Of a stretch of DNA of 64,000 nt, positions 24,518-35,499 are shown in pieces. How positions within the stretch are numbered: the first letter of the stretch is position 1; every line of letters starts with the position of its first letter. Where the stretch lies: positions 378,471,582-378,535,581 of the forward strand of contig CM057337.1 of assembly GCA_030015575.1 (NCBI GenBank), read 5' to 3'. The DNA comes from Agapanthus africanus (lineage: Eukaryota; Streptophyta; Magnoliopsida; Asparagales; Amaryllidaceae). The notes beneath the pieces were generated by a model. That model did no database searches, was not told the origin of the DNA, and saw only the letters and a program-made list of their open reading frames with translations. The translations under genes were made by a program, and so were the position numbers.

Positions 24518-24757
24518 TTGCTTTGCATAGCGGTATATGTGATATACCCTGCACCTTATTCGATGAGGAAAGGACCGAGATCCCTTCACCGGGAGTGACT
24601 CCTTTAGCAATAACTGGCATATGCTACACACTCGGTTTGACTTTTGATTGCTTCTATAGTTTCTGCTTTGCACAGTGATATATATGATATATCCCGCATC
24701 TCATTCGACGAGGAAAGGGCCGACGATCCCTTCACCGGGAGTGACCCCTTTAGCAAA
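24518..24757 (+). repeat. Duplicated leader module, two copies (copia A)
   Basis: Copies 24518-24610 and 24664-24757 share TTTGCAYAG, a perfect 7-bp hairpin (GGTATAT-GTG-ATATACC in the first, GATATAT-ATG-ATATATC in the second), CCCTTCACCGGGAGTGAC and a TTTAGCAA end. The hairpin arms differ between copies yet stay complementary. Confidence 0.8.
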
Positions 24758-24896
24758 ACTAGAAAAGCCTGAAAATCACTCCATTTCAAAACTTCATTTG
24801 ATTCTACAACGATATCAAGTTCATTACGCTCATGGTTTTCAGAAAAACCTGTCGTAGCCCTCCGTCATTTCAGATAAGTACTAGTTAGTATTCGTG

Positions 24897-25099
24897 CTAC
24901 GTTTGTTGACTATGTTAAGGCGTAGTGTGCGGTAGCTAATTAGTGCTTATCTGCATAAGCATATGATGCGATTGGATTAGGGTAGTCGTGCGACTTTGTT
25001 GACTATGTTAAGGGTCGTGCGGGTGGGTTTAATTCAATCGAGAAATGACGGGTTGAACTTGACTAGCACTTATGATTTGTTGACTATGTTAAGGTCATA
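24897..25099 (+). other. Three hairpins sharing a core (copia A leader)
   Basis: Three occurrences of TTTGTTGACTATGTTAAGG at 24902-24920, 24995-25013 and 25076-25094. Each is closed by a different complementary pair: CTACG/CGTAG, CGAC/GTCG and TATGA/TCATA. The core can itself pair (TTGAC with GTTAA). Confidence 0.85.
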
Positions 25100-25732
25100 T
25101 AGCTGCTAGGGGCAAAATATTATCGGGAATTTCAAGTGTTGAAATTTGCAATGAGATTGCATACCTTCTATAAGATAGTTGGATCCCGATACCCACTGCG
25201 AGTAAGAGTTACTCCTGGGAGAGTTTTACACATTACAATTAGCCGATCAAGTAGGTGTCTAGAAAGGTGTCAACGGGGTTACGCCTCTGGGAAAATGAGG
25301 TTTACATTAATTAGGTTCGTGCGAAAGCACGGGGGACCTCCCTCAACGTACCGACACTGGCCTGGCTGAAAGATTGGCGAACTTGTAGTGTGTAATTAAT
25401 CCCGGCTAGTCTTTCCTTTTAGGGTTTTAAGGAAGATTTGATAAAAACCAGTAGGAGCCATCCTGATTAGATAAGATAATAACCAATTTGATCTTGCACG
25501 AGCTTACGCTAAAGTGTTTTCTTCTCTCTCTCTCCTGGTAGCGACCATTTCATGCCCTAATAAAGATAATAATATGGATGTATTGACCGAACCCGCATGT
25601 TAAACTATACTGGGGAACGTTGGTTCCGTTCTTACCTATAAGAGTTATAGGACTGAACAGGATATAGGGGAATACCAGGATTCCCATGCCACCCGAATAA
25701 AGAAAGTACATGATGATGCATTTTCTTCGGGT

Positions 25733-28700
25733 GTGTTCGTTACAGAGAACTGTTTCTCCATTTGCTCTACATCCTGGGTATTAGATACCGGGTCAGGATC
25801 CCATATATGTAATCAGTTACATGGGCTTAGGAAAGGTAGAGAACTTGGAGAAGGTGATAAAGACATTAGAGTTGGAAATGGTGCAATTGTTGTAGCTAAG
25901 ACTGTCGGGGAATATCACCTTGTATTACCAACTGGTAATACATTGGTTCTGAACGAATGCTATTACATGCCGAACCTGATATGCAACATTATATCGGTTT
26001 CTTTGTTAAGGAAAGAGGGATATAATTTTGTATTACAGGACAATGTTATGAACATTTTCCGTAACCAAAAGTTGGTTGGATCAGGCACGTTGTGCAATGG
26101 CATTTATGTTCTAAACCAATCAACAGTTCTGGGCATAACAAACACACACAAGAGGAAGAGTTCAGAACTGAACGAATCCTTCTTGTGGCATTGTAGACTG
26201 GGTCACATCAATGCGACACGACTGGCTAAGTTGCATAAGGATGGATATTTGAAACCATTCGAATTTTCATCCTATGACACTTGCCAGTCATGTCTCAAAG
26301 GCAAGATGACCAAAACTCCGTTTACGGGACACGGAGAAAGAGTTACCGAACTCTTGGACTGATACATAGTGATGTATGCGGTCCCATGTCTACACATGCC
26401 AGGGATGGTTCTTCGTACTTCATTACATTCACTGACAATCTCTCTAGATTCGGATATGTGTTCCTGATGAAACACAAATCAGAAGCTTTTGAGAAATTTA
26501 GAGAATATAAACAAGAAGTCGAAAACCAAACCGGAAAAAGTATTAAAATCCTTCGATCTGATCGAGGAGGTGGATACTTGAGCAATGAATTCCTGAACTT
26601 CCTAAAAGAGAATGGGATTCTCTCTCAGCTGACTCTTCCATATACACCACAGCACAACGGTGTATCAGAATGGAGGAACCGCACCCTATTAGATATGGTG
26701 CGCTCTATGATGAGCACAGCTGAGTTACCTATTTCCTTCTGGGGATATGCGCTGGAGACAGCAACATACCTATTGAATCAAGTTCCATCTAAATCTGTAC
26801 CTACCACACCATATGAGATATGGAGTGGGAAGAGACCATATTTTAAACGAGTTAAGATATGGGGTTGTCCGGCCTATGTCAAAAGGAAAAATCCAGACAA
26901 ACTCGAGGCACGGTCAGTTCTTTGCAAGTTTGTGGGATATCCTAAGAATTCACAAGGATATTTTTTCTACCATGCTGAAGAACAAAAGGTGTTTGTTTCT
27001 CAATATGCCACCTTTTTAGAAAAGGAATTCCTTGAAAAAGAAATTAGTGGCAAAGTGGTAGAGCTGGAAGAAGTTCCAGATACACAAACCGTAACTAAAG
27101 ATTTAGTGGAACCAGAAGATTCAGTAGCTCCAAATGAACCTCAGCCTCTCCACCGATCTAGTAGGGTTCCTCGCCAACCTGAGAGATACTATGGTTTTCT
27201 CATAGATGGTGGGAGCGAGGATTGCATCATGGAGGATGATGACCCAACTAGCTTCGAGCAGGCCATCACGAGTAGGGACTCAGTGAAATGGCTGGATGCA
27301 ATGCGGTCCGAGATGGAATCCATGTACACCAACAAAGTATGGACTTTGGAAGTTGCTCCTGAAGGGGTAAAACCCATTGGGAGCAAGTGGATCTTCAAGA
27401 AGAAACTTGGTGTAGATGGGAAAGTGGAGACTTTCAAAGCTAGACTTGTTGCAAAGGGTTTTCGTCAAAGACCAGGTGTGGACTATGACGAAACCTTTTC
27501 TCCAGTGGCTATGCTTAAATCCATCCGGATCATGCTTGCCATCGCTGCATATCATGACTACGAAATCTGGCAAATGGATGTTAAGACCGCCTTTCTAAAT
27601 GGTGATTTAGAAGAGTGCGTGTACATGACTCAGCCAGAGGGCTTCGTAGACAGTGGGAGCAGCGGGAAGGTGTGCAAACTGCTTAAATCCATTTATGGAT
27701 TAAAGCAAGCATCGCGGAGTTGGAAAATCTGCTTTGACGTCGTTATCAAAGAGTTTGATTTCGTCAAAAATCCAGATGAACCTTGTATCTACAAGAAGAT
27801 GGCAGAGAGTAAGGTTGTCTTCCTCGTATTGTATGTGGACGACATACTCTTGATAGGAAATGATATTCCTATGCTGCAATCGGTCAAGCTCTTCTTATCA
27901 CAAAGATTCTCAATAAAAGATCTTGGTAATGCCTCCTGCATATTGGGAATTAGGATCTATAGAGATAGATCCAAACGGATATTGGGATTGTGCCAATCCA
28001 GGTACATTGACACCATACTAAAGAGGTGTAGTATGGAAGAATCCAAGCGTGGGAACTTGCCCACGATCTCTGGCGTCACTCTCTCCAAAGAGATGTCTCC
28101 CAAGACTGATTTGGAGAGAGCTCGAATGCAAGGGATACCCTATGCTTCGGCTGTAGGCTCTATCATGTATGCGATGCTATGTACCAGACCCGATGTAGCA
28201 TACTCACTAAGTGTAGTGAGCAGGTATCAAGCTGATCCTTGAGAGAGTCACTGGACAGCTGTGAAGAGCATTCTCAAGTACTTACGAAGGACTAAAGAGA
28301 TGCTCTTGGTGTATGGTAACGGAGAACTCCAAGTGGAGTCCTTTACCGATTCGAGCTTCCAGAGTGATAAGGACGACTCTAAGTCGCAGTCGGGGTTTGT
28401 CTTTACCCTTTACGGAGGGGCGGTTAGCTGGAAGAGTTCCAAGCAGGAAACCGTGGCAGACTCGACGATGGAGGCTGAATACATCGCTGCCAACGATGCT
28501 GCTAAAGAGACTGTCTGGATTAAGAAGTTCATTATTGAACTTGGAGTGGTTCCATCCATTGAGCATCCAATACCTTTGTATTGCGATAACAATGGAGCGG
28601 TGGCTTTGGCCAAGGAACCTAGGTCCCATCAGCGATCCAGGCATATTCTGAGGCGGTATCACCTGATCCGGGAGATAGTTGATCGCCGGGAGATCGAGGT

Positions 28701-28818
28701 CAGGAGGGTTGACACGAAGAACAACACGGCGGATCCACTCACGAAGGCCATTCCCCAGATACAGTTTGAGAGACTCTTCGGGAAGCTCGGTATGCGATAC
28801 TACAGCAGCTGGCCCTAG
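25733..28818 (+). mobile_element. Copia pol region of A (broken)
   Basis: Pol domains in copia order: protease (LDTGSGSHICN near 25770-25810), GAG-pre-integrase zinc region (WHCRLGHINATRL near 26190), integrase core (HSDVCGP near 26370, SDRGG near 26560, NGVSEWRNRTL near 26660), reverse transcriptase (KARLVAKGFRQRPGVDYDE; YVDDILLIGND near 27835-27867), RNase H (EAEYIAANDAAKE; DNNGAVALAKEPRSHQRSRH to about 28660). The order integrase before RT fixes Ty1/copia. Long open stretches remain, with about two breaks. The product would have copied and inserted the element. Close relative of B. Confidence 0.92.
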
Positions 28819-28821
28819 TGC

Positions 28822-28832
28822 AAGTGGGAGAT
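28822..28832 (+). other. Polypurine tract of A
   Basis: AAGTGGGAGAT directly before the 3' LTR start at 28833. Confidence 0.9.
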
Positions 28833-31054
28833 TGTTAGTTGTATGTATGCCCTAGAGTCCAGTATTGTACAGATGATGTATATTATATTGGATGCTTGGA
28901 CATATATAGAGATGACTTTCTTGCTCGATATGATAGTATGCTATCTGGTTGCTCTTTATCTTAACATGTACACTTGTCTCTTTAAACTGTCTTATAGTTA
29001 CATGTTGATAAAGCCCTTAGGATGTGTACTTGACTACCTGGACTATGATGCAGATCATACTAGTGGGGACATGGTAGTCCATAAGTACATCCTTCAAGGT
29101 CCCTAGTCGTAGGTGTATCGAGACAGGGCATCGATATACCAGTGTAGACTAGCGTATACGCTTCTCGACCCATGAGATGGGCGATGGATGATCCCATATC
29201 CATTGGTGTTTGACATCAGAGATGGTATACGGGTGCTCAGTGGAGACTGGGTACACTGGACGGACTCGCCGAGAACTCCTAGATGGTATTATACCTCACG
29301 TCAGATGGCAGTTCTCAGGTGACACTTGTACAGGTTAGTCTGTAGACCCGAGATCGTCATAGAGTCTTGTGTGATTCCCACTGTGCTTTGATCTCCACCT
29401 TACCACGTCCATGAGGGCATGCAAAACGGTGGTCTTTGGGTACAGTCCCGAGTCACATGGAGGCAATGAGCGATAGGAGGGGTTTCGTCTCTCCCGGTAT
29501 TGGGGGTTGATGTTGCGCAGTGCTCGATTGGCCGTAACAGGGAAGTCCCTGGCCAGGGCTGATCAGAGATTTGCTGGTAAGTGTTACCAGTAGTTTCTCG
29601 ACCCGTTATGAGCCTCACATCGGCATGACTTATCGGTTATTGGGGTCTGACGTTTACCACCCCTAAACTTGATATGCGACATATCAGACGAACAGACCGG
29701 ACTGTACGGTAAGTGTTACTGATTGGATTCACAGGAGTGTGAGCGGGCTAGCTCTTCGATCTTCTGATAGCTCAATACCCGGGTGGCCGTTACGTTTAGC
29801 AGACCGCTTGCGGCTTGTGGATGATCGATATGATCATCATCTGCTACCGGCGTATTGACGAGTCTTTAGAGTCCTACACAGAGGTTTCCTGGCTCAAGCG
29901 AAACGAGATAGGAGCGCATATGAGATATGTGCAGGACAGAGAATAATGCGTGTATGTGATACCGTATTCCATTCTCGCGATGAATGTTTCGATTGGTTGT
30001 ATGCGATATAACCTAGTTATCGAATCATTGATTCGATAAATCGATACATTGTATACTAGTCGGTTATGTGCGACATGACCGGATCATTGAATCATGTGTT
30101 GATTTAATGATTTAATGTATAATTATATATTTGATATATTACTTTGCATTAACTAGTATTGGTTCACTTTAAAGGGGTTTTCTCACTTGTATAACACATT
30201 GTATATGTGATATATTTTGTGTGCACTTGATTGTATCATGTTTGATGATACTTGCTCATTTGGTTAAGTGTAAAGAATTAAACCTTGGTTAAGTAAATGA
30301 TTAGGGTTTTTATTTATTCATTCATTTTTCTTTTTAATTTGGATTAAAAAGAAATGGCAAAAGAAAACAAAAGGGTTGCTTTCATTCTTGAAGCTTGTTG
30401 AAGCTTCATGAAGCTTTGACCAAAGTGACCATTTTGTCTTCATGCTTAACCCTAACCATTCATCTAACCTTAGTCAATTCTCTACACCTAACCATGGTTT
30501 ACATTATTATAAGTATTCATTTTCTTTTTCATTTCAAGAGACTTATCATATTCTAGCTTCATCTTCTTCTTCATCTTAAAAGAAAAACCTTGCCTTCATC
30601 AATGGCAACTTGAGCTAAAGTGTGAGAAATCCAATTCTAAAGTGAACCAACCTCCTATTTCTTCACCCTCTACCTCTTGCCAAGTAGTATAGGGTGTTTT
30701 CTTCGCAAGTTTCACAAGTTGATGGAGTTGGAGCTTGAACTTGTAATGCCTCGACGTAGATCATCTTCGGCACGAAGCCGACGACCTAGCCCGCCCATTT
30801 CTCCGATCAAGCCGACGATTGAGTCCGGGATTCGAGATGGACAGCGAGAGGATACCTACGTGGAGCTAAGGAAGTGGAGAACCGGATCTACAAAGGTTGT
30901 AGCCTTTCTCTTTTAGTTAAATTGTTAACTAGTTTCGTTTTTCGCCTAAAATTCTAGTTAACGATCTAGTCTAGGGTTTCTCGGCACCGTAAAATTTGAA
31001 ATTGGCATGGTTGATGCCTTATGAGACCTCTTGAGAGTGCCTAGGAACCCTTCA
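28833..31054 (+). repeat. 3' LTR of copia A
   Basis: 2222 bp, near-identical to 20467-22676, with scattered substitutions and a short length difference around 30350. Palindrome CTACAAAGGTTGTAG is at 30888-30902. Ends CA at 31054, followed by the CAAAC duplication. Confidence 0.95.
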
Positions 31055-31059
31055 CAAAC

Positions 31060-32213
31060 AAGTACAGAGGATAGGTTATAAGGTAAGTGAGCTGCAGGCA
31101 AAACCACAACACCTGTGCCAAAAGGACGCCCGACGAGAATATGCTAAAATCCGGCGTCGCCGGCCTTATTGAGGAGTTTTGGGTTCATATTCTTTTGGTG
31201 GTCTTCTAGTGTTTTATCTAGGTCAATGGACTTGTTAGATTGTCTCATAAATGACCCGAGTTGGTCCAGATAACCTTTAGTCCTCTAGGTTTTACAAAAC
31301 CGACACGAGGAAATTCTAAGTTCGTGTATCGGGTTATATTCTCTATTTTGGTCCAGAAAAGAAATCTATAAAGTCTTGCAACCCTCACTACACCTCTATT
31401 GCATCCTTGCAAATTCACAAATCACTAAACGTCAACTTGCAAATTTCCAAGATCACAATACTCACTAAATCAAATTCTAAACTAAACTAGGATACATAAA
31501 ACACAATAACTTAACTAAAGAAAAGGAAATGTACCCCATTTGGCAATTTAGGAAAATTTTTGAGTTGCCCAAAATTTTCAAAATCCAAACTTGAATGGTT
31601 CAAAGGATTTAGGATGAGGGTGTGCATATTTTAAATCAAGGTGGCATGAGGTTTTGAAAAAGGATTGGAGATGATACATGGAGGTAGTGAAGGTTGAAGG
31701 AGATGAAGGAATTATGAAAAAAAGAAGAAAAATGAAGAAGGAAGAAGAATGATGTAGAAGTAAAAGGTTCTCTCTCTCTTTTAATCTCACTCTCTCTTAA
31801 GCTCACACTCTCTCTCTAGATATCTCTTTTGTTTTTCTCTTAAATATCTCATGGAATCTATTTCTTTTTAAAATAAAACCAAATGAATTGAACACACATG
31901 TAACCAAATGCAACATGACATGGTGCACTAACCATGGAAAAATGTAGAAATACGGATTTGGCATATTCGGGATTAGAAGTGCAATAATCAATTTAATTTA
32001 AACTTGCATATATTTAATTATAAAAATTCCAACATCCGATAAATATCTTTTTAATGAATATATCATTTTAATCTCCACTTATATTCCAAATATCGGTATA
32101 TAATTATACCATTTTATGAAAAGCCCCTATTCGCAAATCGAATAGTTTTCGCCAAAAATATTATTTTAATATTAAATTTCCAAAATAATATTTTATATTT
32201 CAAAAATATTACA
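31060..32213 (-). repeat. E LTR final segment
   Basis: Continues the E LTR after A. AT-rich with purine-rich stretches and CT-rich microsatellite (about 31772-31828). Ends ATATTACA at 32213, followed by a complement of a gypsy polypurine tract and AAATTCGGTCCCCGAA. The same junction occurs at G (39065). No gene seen. Confidence 0.6.
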
Positions 32214-33880
32214 ATCTTCCACCCTTAAATAAATTCGGTCCCCGAATTTAAATATAAATCACCAAATACTAAAACATTTCAATAATCAGCTCAAATCAAC
32301 GGGTCTCCGAAATCACGGAAGATATAGAAATACCACAACGCATCGTGTGCTGCTGAAAACGAGTGCGAAACTCAAAGTCGAACTCTGTCAAGTATCACGC
32401 AATCATCGGAGTTATAAAGGAAATACGAATATCGAATTCCACTACTGGAATCCAAATGCACTGTAGTCAAATCATAATACGTATATACCACGCATCTTTG
32501 TAAAACCATTTTAAAAGCTGAATAACTCAAGCTAAATCTTTCCCAAATCACCGTGCTCTGCATATCTCACGGCATAAGTGGCGGGCGATCATTTGTAAGG
32601 TAGTAAATATATACCTATATATATTTTGCTCAAATTATACGAACCGCCTTTTTGAAATATCCCAGAAGCTTCTCTTTATAAAATTTCGTATCACTCACGG
32701 ACCCGTAAGAAATAGCGAGACTATAGCTCATTTTTTAAACCTTTTTGGTAAATTTTCATGCACGCAAAAGTACTCAGGCATTGTTCTCAGACCAGTCCAA
32801 CTCGGCTACTATACAATATAGTATGCATCATCAAAACGCGATACTCATAAATAAAATCAGCATCAATAGGCGTATCCAACATCACGTGCGTCTGGTGCGC
32901 ACGGAAATAAAATCCAAAACAAGTGCCACAATATGCACAAAAGCAACTCTAAGTACAACGGGTTTGCATGAAAGCATCTATCCCGTGCAACGGATGTGCA
33001 TGACAATAAGATTAAGTGCATCTATAGTGCACGAAAATCTCAACCCAGTGCAACTAACAAGCATGAATGAAAATCCTAATCAAGTGAATCAAATATGCAC
33101 GAATAAAAATCCCAATCATGTGCATCCAATCATGCACGAATAAAAATCCCAATCAAGTCCTTCCAATCATGCAGAAATAAAAATCTCTATCTAGTGCACC
33201 CGGTGTGCACAAAATCTCATATCATGCGCCCAACATGCGCGAAAATCAAAATCAAGTGCATGAAGTCCCGCACAAAATATATAGTGCAGTAGTATGCACG
33301 ATAACGAACGCCAAGTGCTGACGCTCACGAAAATATAAAATCTGATGAAACAAATGCACGAAATACAAATCCGGTGCAACCAATGCACGAAATACAAATC
33401 CGGTGCAACCAATACACAAAAACTCATCAATATCTCAAATACTCACAAAAAGACACCGAGTATACCAAGGTGTATAGAATTATAAACGTGTGCAACTGCA
33501 TGCACAAAATCCATCCCAGTGCACTTCAAGCACATATAAGCTATACCGAGTGCATAAGTAAAGGCAGGTGCATCTAACATGCATGAAATCAAATTGACAG
33601 TATCGAATCCACGAAACCATAAATACGTGCTACGAAGCACTAATCGATACAATGTGCAATAAATATGCACCAATCATAAACAAATGTAGCGGTGTATATA
33701 ACATAAATCGAGTGCAATAACTGTGCAAAAAACATAAATCTCTAGTAGGTGCAGCCACGGTGCACAAAAACATAAATTACGAAACCCAATCATCGAAACT
33801 CAAGTCCAAGCGATAAAAGGGTGATACTCGGATCACAAAACGCAAATCACTTAAATGACATTGAGGTACAGCTCCTATAA
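32214..33880 (-). mobile_element. Interior remnant beside E LTR, no clear coding
   Basis: Starts with a polypurine complement (ATCTTCCACCCTTAAATAA) and TTCGGTCCCCGAATTTAAA, the 3' interior junction of gypsy elements seen in G at 39066. I recognise no pol motif here. From about 32930 it grades into a diverged tandem array. It is probably the decayed or deleted interior of E. Confidence 0.45.
32930..33790. repeat. Diverged minisatellite array
   Basis: Loosely repeated units of roughly 29-34 bp built on GCACGAA, AAAATCCCAATCA, GTGCATCCAA and GTGCACAAAA words, most regular at 33080-33190. Two units at 33356-33412 equal the unit at 15380-15496. Unit spacing is irregular, so this is an old array. 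Confidence 0.75.
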
Positions 33881-34128
33881 TGTCGAAAAATGCCGATACG
33901 CCCAAGGACGGCAGAGCAGATCACCTACTTGCCTCCTGCTCACGATATGACGTCCTCGGTCTCAGAGTTCTCGCTTTCTTTGTATATTACCAATCTGACA
34001 ATCCTTCTGCCCGTCGGACCTGGTCAGGTGTACTAACGGAACAACATCCCTCTTCTAAAATTTTAGCACAGAAATCAGTTGGTTCAAGAATCCTATCTTC
34101 AAGTTGGCATATCGGTTAGATCAACCTC

Positions 34129-34838
34129 TTAATCACTAGTGATAAGAGGTTCAATTGGTACATAAAGGCTAGTGTTGAACTGATTTAGAGGGTTTTCTTG
34201 TTTATCCTGATAACACTCAGTCAACTCAATCATATCATCATCTATGAAATCATCAAAATTTGTTTGATCGTTTATCTCACTCAGGTGACTTCCTAGATGA
34301 CAGATATCGACATTATTAGGTTCTAATTGACTGTGTTCACTCCCTGGAATCCTTTCAGCTAATTGTTTCACTTGTTTTTCGATTCAAGCCAGCAATTGAG
34401 CTTGAGCAAGAAACAATTGCTCAGATTGTTGTATGAATAGGGTTACCGTCGCATCTGTTTGATTCTCGACTACAGTCATCACTTCAATACCTTTCTCTAA
34501 AGCGGTTAACCTAGCATCCATCTCACTATCATATCCTAATTGAGTATCAGTTGTTTCAGGTAAGGAGGGTTGTGATGGTGGTGATGCTAAAAATGTCATC
34601 CTGTCGACTTCTTTCTCTAAATTTTCAATCATTTGATCTAGGTTTGAAGTAGGAATGGTTTCAAGAGTGTTAGGTGGGTGACCGATATCAAAATTCTGGG
34701 ACGGTTGGCCACCCCTAGGAAAAGACATTTTTCATGAATATGAGAAGAATCTTGGCAATTGGAACAAAAGGATTCGGTATGAGTATAAACAAAAGAATGT
34801 AGATCGTGCAGAATCAAATCAAGCTGTGTTTCACCCAT
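34129..34838 (-). mobile_element. Unknown gag-like reading frames
   Basis: On the minus strand a frame starting at 34838 (MGETQLDLILHDLHSF) contains FCSNCQDSSHIHEKC, whose Cys/His spacing is CX2CX4HX4C, the zinc-knuckle pattern of gag-type proteins. Downstream frames to 34129 encode a Glu/Gln-rich, probably coiled-coil protein (LDQMIENLEKEVDRMTFLA; LTALEKGIEVMTVV; IQQSEQLFLAQAQLLA). I do not recognise the family. A decayed LTR-element gag of another lineage is the best guess. Treated as a fossil. Confidence 0.4.
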
Positions 34839-34879
34839 ATTAACAAAAATTCACAAATATTACAAAAACAAAGAATATC

Positions 34880-35499
34880 ACACCCCAAGAAGTCTATGTT
34901 ATGCTAAGTCAACTAGTCCTGCTCAAGAAGATGATTGTCGAAGTAAAACTCTGTTGAGAAACGAGCGCAAGATATACGGATCATGAAGCCAGGTAAGTGC
35001 GGAGATAATAGGAGGTTATCCAATGCTTTCGCGAAATTTCTTAATTAGAATAACCCTTTTTCTTTTGGCGGTTTCGCCGTGAACAGTTGCCTAGACACCC
35101 TGTGAACAATATACCGTTAAGCGATGTTCTAAACATAGTTAACTTCTTCTAATGAGCGCTAAGTCCTTAAAGTTAGAGTTCTAATTAATTTTAAAGTTAC
35201 TGTGGGTATGCAACGATGCAGTTCTGTGGTTTGTAGGCCACGGAGAAAGGTGATGAATTCATTTACCGTATCTTGTTTGGTTTCGTGCCCTTAATATCCG
35301 TATTAAGATGCAAATGCGCAATTCAATAAAAGAATATAAGAAATCAATCAATCAATTCTTTTTCCATTTTAAGCATAACCGTTGCAGCAAATATGGGTTA
35401 GTTCTCTGTCTGTTTCTGGCAAATTGTGTAAAGAATCCTGCAGAAGATAAAATACTGGAATGTGTCGGATTTGAGCAAAGGTGTTAGAAAAATACATAC
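34880..35499. other. Unassigned AT-rich DNA left of G
   Basis: No coding or RNA gene recognised. It continues at 46764 across element G, since the duplicated CATAC (35495-35499 and 46759-46763) marks the insertion point. Probably part of the same old element as 34129-34838. Confidence 0.4.

Larger units (their letters stand above)
22677..25732 (+). other. Primer site and long leader of A
   Basis: A stretch beginning TAGTATCAGAGA (22678-22689) resembles the initiator tRNA-Met complement TGGTATCAGAGC. About 3 kb of leader follows: GC-rich hairpin (22880-22920), duplicated module (24518-24610 and 24664-24757), triple hairpins (24897-25099), CT tract ending in AG (25540-25541). In B the gag start follows the equivalent AG by a few bases, but here I see no gag-like protein between 25541 and 25733. 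Confidence 0.75.
20462..31059 (+). mobile_element. Complete copia LTR retrotransposon A
   Basis: Structurally complete element, 20467-31054 (10,588 bp), flanked by CAAAC duplications (20462-20466 and 31055-31059). Parts: 5' LTR 20467-22676, primer site about 22678-22689, leader to 25541, pol region 25733-28818, polypurine tract 28822-28832, 3' LTR 28833-31054. The two LTRs differ by roughly 1-2% by eye, so the insertion is young. Coding is broken in about two places and I cannot recognise a gag domain, so it looks non-autonomous. Confidence 0.95.
15516..32213 (-). mobile_element. Old gypsy-type LTR (element E), split by two insertions
   Basis: Three segments, 15516-17870, 20098-20466 and 31060-32213, follow the block order of the F and G LTRs: GGCAGCACCCCCCTTGTA near 15683, GCATCCCCAAGCGGGAGCTA near 15740, GGTAGGTAGTAATTCC near 16670, the hairpin at 17096-17168, AAATCTACTCACC near 20128, and an end at 32213 (CA) followed by a gypsy-type polypurine complement. 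The first 100 or so bases of a normal LTR start are not recognisable; the minisatellite sits there instead. Joined, the segments make roughly 3.9-4.1 kb, similar to F. It is older than the solo LTR and element A inside it. Confidence 0.65.

Noticed and set aside
35050-35095. TTTTGGCGGTTTCGCCGTGAACAG-like stretch (partial) resembling a TGGCGCCGTTGCC primer site of Athila-type elements
   Set aside because: Only a loose match, with no LTR edge beside it and the gag-like frames nearby on the opposite strand.
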